In this document: positions 58,702-64,000 of the stretch, one piece after another
How positions within the stretch are numbered: the stretch's first letter is position 1
Layout of the letters: each line of letters starts with the position of its first letter
NCBI RefSeq assembly: GCF_902859825.1
Contig: NZ_CADIKB010000029.1
Coordinates: forward strand, 1-64,000
Length of the DNA stretch: 64,000 bases
Direction of reading: 5' to 3'
Origin: Paraburkholderia phenoliruptrix
GTDB taxonomy: Bacteria; Pseudomonadota; Gammaproteobacteria; Burkholderiales; Burkholderiaceae
Notes under the pieces: model-generated
The model's database searches: none
Seen by the model: the letters and a program-made list of their open reading frames with translations, nothing else
What the model was told of the DNA's origin: nothing
Position numbers and translations under genes: made by a program

Positions 58702-61700
58702 CTGAGATGAAGCGGTACAGCGTCGGTATCGACCTCGGCACCAGTAATACGGTGCTCGCGTATGCAGAGGCCGGGTCGCAGGAGGTTCGCGTCTTCGAGA
58801 TCGAACAGCTCGTGAGTCCCGGCGAGGTCGCTGCGCGGCCGCTTCTGCCCTCGGTGCGCTACCACGCGGCGCGAGGCGAGCTCGCGGCTGGCGATCTGCA
58901 GTTGCCGTGGAGCGGGAGCCGGGTTGCGGCCCGGCCTGCGGCGCAAGCGCGCGGGGCAAGCGCCGCGGGCGTGAGCATGGCCGGAGTCAGCGCAAACAGG
59001 AACGCGGATCAGCAGGCTGATCCGCATGCAAGCGAGCGCGCGGTTCCGGCCGCCGGTTCAGGCTCAGGTGCGGGATCGGGCGCTGGTTCAGATACAGGCT
59101 TGCGCGCCGCGCCTGCCGATGGCGATTCAGACACGCCGCCCGTGGTGATCGGCCGGCTTGCGCGCGTGCTCGGCGCGCAAGTGCCCGGGCGGCTCGTGAC
59201 CAGCGCGAAAAGCTGGCTCTCGCATGCGTCCGTCGACCGCGTCGCGCCGATCCTGCCGTGGGGCGCCGCCGACGACGTCCTCAAGGTCTCCCCCGTCGAG
59301 GCCAGCGCGAGCTACCTCGCGCATGTGCGGGCGGCATGGAATCAGCGCTTTCCCGACGCGCCGCTCGAGCACCAGGACGTGGTGCTCACGGTGCCGGCCT
59401 CGTTCGACGAAGGCGCGCGGGCGCTGACCGTCGAAGCCGCGCGCATGGCCGGCCTGCCGGCGCTGCGGCTGCTGGAAGAACCGCAGGCGGCGTTCTACGA
59501 CTGGCTGTTTCATCATCGCGAGCGGCTTGCCGAGGAACTCGCGCACACGCGCCTCGTGCTGATCTGCGACGTGGGCGGCGGCACCACGGACCTCACGCTC
59601 ATCCAGGTGCGCATGGAGAACGGCGAGCCGCAGCTGACGCGGATCGGCGTGGGCAACCATCTGATGCTCGGCGGCGATAACATGGATCTCGCGCTCGCGC
59701 ATCTCGTCGAAACGCGGCTGCCGGGCGGCGGCGAGCATGGACGCCTGTCGGCGGCGAGCCTGTCGCAACTCGTCGAGCGCTGCCGTGCCGCCAAGGAACA
59801 ACTGCTGGGCGCCGAAGCGCCCGAGTCGGCGTCGATCACGCTGCTGGGTGCCGGCGCGAAGCTCGTCGGCGGCGCACGCACGGCGCAGGTCACGCGCGAC
59901 GAAGTGGAGCGTGTGATCGTCGACGGATTCTTTCCTGTAGTCGCCTCGCATGAACGGCCTGGCCGGCCGCGCGGCGCGATTGTCGAGTTCGGCCTGCCGT
60001 ACGCAACCGATGCCGCCGTCACGCGCCATATTGCCGCTTTTCTGAGCCGCTTCGACGCGCAGTCGCGCAAGGCGCTCGGGCCGGATGGCGGTGAGGTGGA
60101 GACGGGTCGCCCGGCAGACGGCGCTGGAACGGGTGGCGCCCGCGCCGCAAGCGATGCCCGCGTCGCTGCCGGCGACACTGCCGACGCCGCAGCCCTTGCG
60201 CCTCTTGCTGCCGGGAAGCGTCGCGGCGCACCTCTCACCGACGCCCCGCCCGCCGCGCTCGCCCCCCTCGCCGTGCCGGACACGCTTCTGCTGAACGGCG
60301 GCGTGTTCCGTGCAGAGGCCTTGACGCAGCGACTCGCCGATACCTTGAGCACGTGGCGCGGCGAGCCGCTTAACGTGCTGCACAACGACAATCCGGACGT
60401 CGCCGTCGCGCGCGGCGCGGTCGCCTACAGCCTCGCGCGCGCGGGCGGCGCGCCGAAAATCGGCGGCGGTTCGCCGCGCAGTTACTTTCTCGTGCTCGAC
60501 GAGTCCGCCGATGCAAAGCGCGATGCTAACGACCCGCCGCCCACGCAGCGCGGCATTTGCCTGCTGCCGCGCGGCATGGAGGAAGGCCACGAAATTCTCA
60601 TCGCCGAGCGCACCTTCGCGCTGCGGCTCGGACACCCTGTGCGCTTTCACCTCGTGTCGTCCAGTGCGGATACGGCCTATGCGCCGGGCGAGCTCGCGGA
60701 CCTCGCGAGCGGCGACTTCGTGCGCCTGCCGCCCATTGCGACCATCGTTCCGCCGCGCGGCGCCGGCAGTGCCCGCGAGCGGGCCGTGCGCATCGCCACG
60801 TCGCTGACGGAAGTCGGCACGCTGGAAGTGCACTGCATCGACCGCGACGATCCCGCCGGGCGGTGGCTGCTCGAGTTCCAGTTGCGCCGCGAGAGCGCGC
60901 AGGTGAATCTCACCGGCGATGCCGCGGCCGCCCGGCATCCGCGCCTTGACGAAGCCATCGAGCAGATCGACCGCGCGTTCGGCTCGCGCTCGCAAAACGT
61001 CGATAAAAAGGACGTCAAGCGCCTGCGCTCGCAGCTCGAACATCTGCTCGGGCCGCGCGAGAGCTGGAACAGCGGGCTGCTGCGCGAACTGTTCGGTGCG
61101 CTATGGGAACGCGCGAAGCGGCGCCGCCGCTCGGCGGACCACGAGCGGCTGTGGCTGAATCTGGCCGGTTACTGCGTGCGTCCCGGCTTCGGCTATCCGC
61201 TCGATGAATGGCGCGTCGAGCAACTGTGGTCGCTATTCGACGACGGTATTCAGTACATCCAGGAAAGCCAGGTCTGGTCGGAATGGTGGACGCTGTGGCG
61301 CCGCGCGGCGGGCGGCCTCAACGAACACGCGCAACTGCGCGTGCTGGACGCGATGGCGTATCTGCAAACGGCCGCGCAGTCGCGTCACAAGCTGCCGTTC
61401 GACGTGGCGAAAACCGGCATCGCCGATATGGTTCGGCTGAGCGCGTCGCTGGAACGCATTCCTGTTGAACGCAAGATCGAGCTCGGCGAATCGGTGCTCG
61501 CGCGGCTGCAGAAGCCTTCGGAGAATCATCAAAGCTGGTGGGCGGTCGGGCGGATCGGCGCGCGCCGGCCGTTTTATGGCAGCGCACACACCGTTGTGCC
61601 GCCGGATGTCGCCAGCCGCTGGCTCGACGCGATTCTCGCGCTCGACTGGAAGAAGGTCGACCCGGCCGCGTTTGCGGCCGTGCAGATCGCGCGCATGACG

Positions 61701-61883
61701 GGCGACCGTTCGCGCGATCTGCCGGACGCGCTGCGCGAAGCCGTCATTCGCAGGCTCGAGGCGGTGAATGCGCCGCGCGCGTGGGTCGCGATGGTCGGCG
61801 AAACGGTCGAGCTGGATAATGCGGACGAGGGCCGCGTGTTCGGCGAGTCGCTGCCCGCGGGGTTGAAGCTGATCGCGGGCTGA
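58698..61883 (+). CDS. Large Hsp70-like ATPase with DUF3731 C-terminus
   Basis: 1061 residues. The ATPase domain has VGIDLGTSNTVLAYAEAG, LICDVGGGTTDLTLI and TLLLNGGVFRAEALTQRL. Residues about 73-147 are a low-complexity Ala/Gly/Ser insertion absent from the partner at the same place (LPW...RL); a second one lies at about 457-525. From about residue 740 the DUF3731 region follows (DKKDVKRLRSQLEHLLGPRE, VQLW-like EQLWSLFDDGIQYIQES). It is coupled to the upstream gene by an atga overlap. Nothing in the operon is an obvious substrate, and the function is undescribed as far as I know. Confidence 0.85.
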   Translation: MTEMKRYSVGIDLGTSNTVLAYAEAGSQEVRVFEIEQLVSPGEVAARPLLPSVRYHAARGELAAGDLQLPWSGSRVAARPAAQARGASAAGVSMAGVSANRNADQQADPHASERAVPAAGSGSGAGSGAGSDTGLRAAPADGDSDTPPVVIGRLARVLGAQVPGRLVTSAKSWLSHASVDRVAPILPWGAADDVLKVSPVEASASYLAHVRAAWNQRFPDAPLEHQDVVLTVPASFDEGARALTVEAARMAGLPALRLLEEPQAAFYDWLFHHRERLAEELAHTRLVLICDVGGGTTDLTLIQVRMENGEPQLTRIGVGNHLMLGGDNMDLALAHLVETRLPGGGEHGRLSAASLSQLVERCRAAKEQLLGAEAPESASITLLGAGAKLVGGARTAQVTRDEVERVIVDGFFPVVASHERPGRPRGAIVEFGLPYATDAAVTRHIAAFLSRFDAQSRKALGPDGGEVETGRPADGAGTGGARAASDARVAAGDTADAAALAPLAAGKRRGAPLTDAPPAALAPLAVPDTLLLNGGVFRAEALTQRLADTLSTWRGEPLNVLHNDNPDVAVARGAVAYSLARAGGAPKIGGGSPRSYFLVLDESADAKRDANDPPPTQRGICLLPRGMEEGHEILIAERTFALRLGHPVRFHLVSSSADTAYAPGELADLASGDFVRLPPIATIVPPRGAGSARERAVRIATSLTEVGTLEVHCIDRDDPAGRWLLEFQLRRESAQVNLTGDAAAARHPRLDEAIEQIDRAFGSRSQNVDKKDVKRLRSQLEHLLGPRESWNSGLLRELFGALWERAKRRRRSADHERLWLNLAGYCVRPGFGYPLDEWRVEQLWSLFDDGIQYIQESQVWSEWWTLWRRAAGGLNEHAQLRVLDAMAYLQTAAQSRHKLPFDVAKTGIADMVRLSASLERIPVERKIELGESVLARLQKPSENHQSWWAVGRIGARRPFYGSAHTVVPPDVASRWLDAILALDWKKVDPAAFAAVQIARMTGDRSRDLPDALREAVIRRLEAVNAPRAWVAMVGETVELDNADEGRVFGESLPAGLKLIAG

Positions 61884-61980
61884 GGGGCTAAGGATCGGAC
61901 CGGTCGAGGCGCCGAACTGGCTGGCAAGTCCAGCCGGCGCAACACCGCGCCACACCGCTTTGCGCCTGTTCACGGCCGTC

Positions 61981-62008
61981 AAGGCTTCAGGGCTTCAAGG
62001 CTTCAGGG
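61981..62008. repeat. 16-bp direct repeat at the convergent gene ends
   Basis: aaggcttcagggcttc at 61981-61996 is followed at once by aaggcttcaggg. The phnX stop codon lies inside it, so slippage here could alter the last residues of PhnX. Confidence 0.7.
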
Positions 62009-62806
62009 CCGTTCGCCGCGCGCAAGCCGCGCGTCGATCTGGTGGACGACCGGCATCAGATCCGCGACGCTGTCGATCACATAATGCGCGCCCGCGGCTC
62101 GCAGCCGTTCGATTGCCGCCTCGCGTCGCCATGCATACTCGTCGGGCGCAAGCGCCTTGACGTCGTCTTCCGCCATGCCGAACGCGTTGCCGCTCACGGC
62201 GACGCCCACGGCCCACGTACCGCCGTTAATGCCTTCCTCGATACCGACCTCGGTGTCGTCGACCTTGATCGCGTCTTTCGCGCGCCACACGCCCAGCTCG
62301 GGCAGCGTTCGGTAGATCATGTACGGCGACGGCCGGCCTTCCGGCGTGTCGCCCGTGCACACGATGCTGTCCGGCGAAAAGCCCTGCGCCGCCGCGCCCG
62401 GCACGATTTCCGCCATGATCTCGCGGGTATAACCGGTCGTCGTGCCGATGCGGATGTCGTCGCGCCGCAGCGCGCTCGCCACTTCCGCGACGCCGGGAAT
62501 CACCGAGCTGTAGCTCGCGGCCACCGCGATATTCTTCGGCACGAACACGTCGTAGACCGCGTCGATGTCCGCTTCGTCCGGCGCGCGGCCATATTTGCCG
62601 GCCCATGCGCGCGCAATGCGCGGCAGCGCGAGCAGCGCCGCGATGTGCGGGCGCTTGGCCATGCCCATCGGTCCGCGCGCTTCCTCGACCGTGATCGATA
62701 CGCCGAACTGCTCGAAGGTTTCGACAAACGCGCCCATCGGCGCGAGAGAACCATAATCGACCACCGTGCCGGCCCAGTCGAAAATCACCGCCTTAACATG
62801 TTTCAT
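62003..62806 (-). CDS. phnX: Phosphonoacetaldehyde hydrolase
   Basis: 267 residues. HAD-superfamily enzyme splitting phosphonoacetaldehyde into acetaldehyde and phosphate. Nucleophile Asp10 in AVIFDWAGTVVDYG and the Schiff-base lysine Lys51 in GPMGMAKRPHI are both present, the latter being the diagnostic feature; the late acidic site is IKVDDTEVGIEEG. The ATG at 62806 begins the conserved strand. It follows phnW by 40 bp and acts on its product. Confidence 0.9.
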   Translation of the reverse strand: MKHVKAVIFDWAGTVVDYGSLAPMGAFVETFEQFGVSITVEEARGPMGMAKRPHIAALLALPRIARAWAGKYGRAPDEADIDAVYDVFVPKNIAVAASYSSVIPGVAEVASALRRDDIRIGTTTGYTREIMAEIVPGAAAQGFSPDSIVCTGDTPEGRPSPYMIYRTLPELGVWRAKDAIKVDDTEVGIEEGINGGTWAVGVAVSGNAFGMAEDDVKALAPDEYAWRREAAIERLRAAGAHYVIDSVADLMPVVHQIDARLARGERP

Positions 62807-62846
62807 TGTGCGTGCTTCACTTGCCTTCGATGTGACCGGCGACCGT

Positions 62847-64000
62847 TCATGCGGCCTCGCCGAGCAGCTTACGTTCTTCAATGGCGGCCGTGGACGGCGC
62901 GGCGTGATCGACGCCCATCGCTTGCAACGAACTCGCACACGCGTTGACGACGCGGCGCATCACGTGCTCGTCGACTCGGCCGATGCAGCCGATGCGAAAA
63001 CTCTCCACCACGGTCAGCTTGCCCGGATAAATGATGAAGCCCTGCTCCTTCATCAGCTCGTAGAAGCGCTCGAAACTGAACGACGGATGAGCCGGCGAGA
63101 AAAACGTCACGATAACCGGCGAGCGCCAGCGCGCGCTCAACAGCGGCTCGAAGCCGAGCTCACGCATGCCCGCGACCAGCACGTCGCGATTGTTCGCATA
63201 ACGCGCGAGGCGCGCGGGCTGTCCGCCTTCCTGCCTGTAAAGCCGCAGCGCCTCCATGAACGCCGCGACCGCGTGGGTCGGCGGCGTGAAGCGCCATTGA
63301 CCGGTGCGGTTCATCACGTCCCATTGATCGTGTACGTCGAGCGCGAGCGAATGGCTGCGGCCGCGCGCGTCGTGCAGCGCGCGCTTGCGCGCGATCACGA
63401 AGCCGAAACCGGGCACGCCCTCGATGCACTTGTTCGCCGACGAAACGAAGGCCTCGCACGCGATGTCGCGCACGTCGAGCGGCAGCGCGCCGAATGCGCT
63501 CATCGAATCGATCAGCAGCTTGCGGCCTTTGGCGGCGGTGACCTCGGCGATCTCTTCGATCGGATTGAGAATGCCCGAGCTCGTTTCGCAGTGCACGGCG
63601 ACGACGTGCGTAATACTCGGGTCGGCGTCGAGCATGCGCTCGACTTCCGCGGCGCGCGGCGGCAGGTAGTCGCCCTTGTCGAGCACGGTTTGCGCGCGCC
63701 CGAGGTAACCCAACGTGGTCGCGATGCGTTTGCCGTATGCGCCGTTCGCGAGCACGAGCGCATGGCCGTCGCGCGGAACGAGGCTGCCGAGCATGGCCTC
63801 GACGCAATACGTGCCGCTGCCCTGCAACGGCACGCAATCGTATTCGCCGGCTTCGTTGCCCGCAATGTCGAGCAGGCTGCTGCGCAGTTGTGCGGTCATC
63901 GCGCGGAAGTCGCCGTCCCACGAGCCCCAGTCGCGCAACATCGCTTCTTTCGTCGACAAGGCGGTGGTGAGCGGGCCGGGCGTGAGCAGATAAGGCTCGC
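62847..64000 (-). CDS. phnW: 2-aminoethylphosphonate:pyruvate aminotransferase (N-terminus beyond window)
   Basis: 384 codons are visible and the frame is open to the window edge, reading EPYLLTPGPLTTALSTKEAM, so the start codon is just outside. PLP enzyme converting 2-aminoethylphosphonate and pyruvate to phosphonoacetaldehyde and alanine. The PLP lysine is in SANKCIEGVPGFGF, and the aspartate/serine site is KLLIDSMSAFGALP. An internal ATG at 63959 is too late to be the start. Operon partner of phnX. Confidence 0.9.
   Translation of the reverse strand, partial: EPYLLTPGPLTTALSTKEAMLRDWGSWDGDFRAMTAQLRSSLLDIAGNEAGEYDCVPLQGSGTYCVEAMLGSLVPRDGHALVLANGAYGKRIATTLGYLGRAQTVLDKGDYLPPRAAEVERMLDADPSITHVVAVHCETSSGILNPIEEIAEVTAAKGRKLLIDSMSAFGALPLDVRDIACEAFVSSANKCIEGVPGFGFVIARKRALHDARGRSHSLALDVHDQWDVMNRTGQWRFTPPTHAVAAFMEALRLYRQEGGQPARLARYANNRDVLVAGMRELGFEPLLSARWRSPVIVTFFSPAHPSFSFERFYELMKEQGFIIYPGKLTVVESFRIGCIGRVDEHVMRRVVNACASSLQAMGVDHAAPSTAAIEERKLLGEAA

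Overview
The window is GC-rich, densely coded, high-coding-density DNA of a Burkholderiales bacterium, most likely Paraburkholderia, Caballeronia or Burkholderia. The evidence is the codon bias, the many LysR/AraC/DeoR regulators beside small catabolic operons, and Burkholderia-type families such as DUF3331 and XapX. No rRNA, tRNA or CRISPR array was seen. Product names come from reading the translations, not from database searches.

Layout. 0.3-5.3 kb: a small exported repeat protein, a roughly 950 bp gap, then a polyamine (putrescine) operon of glutamine amidotransferase, gamma-glutamylpolyamine synthetase-like and aminotransferase genes. 5.5-8.1 kb: TerB-like, NhaR-type LysR, TerC-type membrane protein and a zinc-ribbon protein. 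8.2-14.0 kb: MFS carrier, 2-hydroxyacid dehydrogenase, two LysR regulators and a metallo-beta-lactamase-fold hydrolase. 14.07-15.96 kb: an intact IS1634-like insertion sequence whose right inverted repeat supplies the stop codon of the neighbouring regulator. 16-28.6 kb: nine same-strand genes for a YtcJ-type amidohydrolase, MscS channel with cyclic-nucleotide-binding fold, HD-like protein, XapX protein, VOC protein, alginate-export-type outer-membrane channel, cNMP-fold flavoprotein, DUF3331 protein and a winged-helix/ATPase/TPR regulator. I do not recognise this group as a described system.

28.9-36 kb: a type VI secretion accessory island. It holds an orphan vgrG, a DUF4123 adaptor whose natural N-terminus looks cut off by an in-frame amber codon, two tandem DUF3304 lipoproteins (probable immunity proteins) separated by the relic of a deleted effector, and a DUF2235 (Tle-type) phospholipase effector. 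36.1-45.2 kb: a secreted chloroperoxidase-like hydrolase, an AraC regulator, a paralogue of the winged-helix/ATPase regulator, a HAD-phosphatase/P-loop ATPase fusion, a glycosyltransferase and two small proteins.

45.4-55.7 kb: a coherent deoxyribose-type catabolic locus with a DeoR regulator convergent to deoC, a double-domain ALDH16-type aldehyde dehydrogenase, a ribokinase-family kinase and a sugar ABC importer (two permeases, binding protein, ATPase). Uptake, phosphorylation, retro-aldol cleavage to glyceraldehyde 3-phosphate plus acetaldehyde, and oxidation of acetaldehyde are all represented. 56.2-61.9 kb: a translationally coupled DUF2760 / Hsp70-like / Hsp70-like-DUF3731 triad of unknown job. 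62-64 kb: phnX and phnW (2-aminoethylphosphonate degradation), the latter cut by the window edge.
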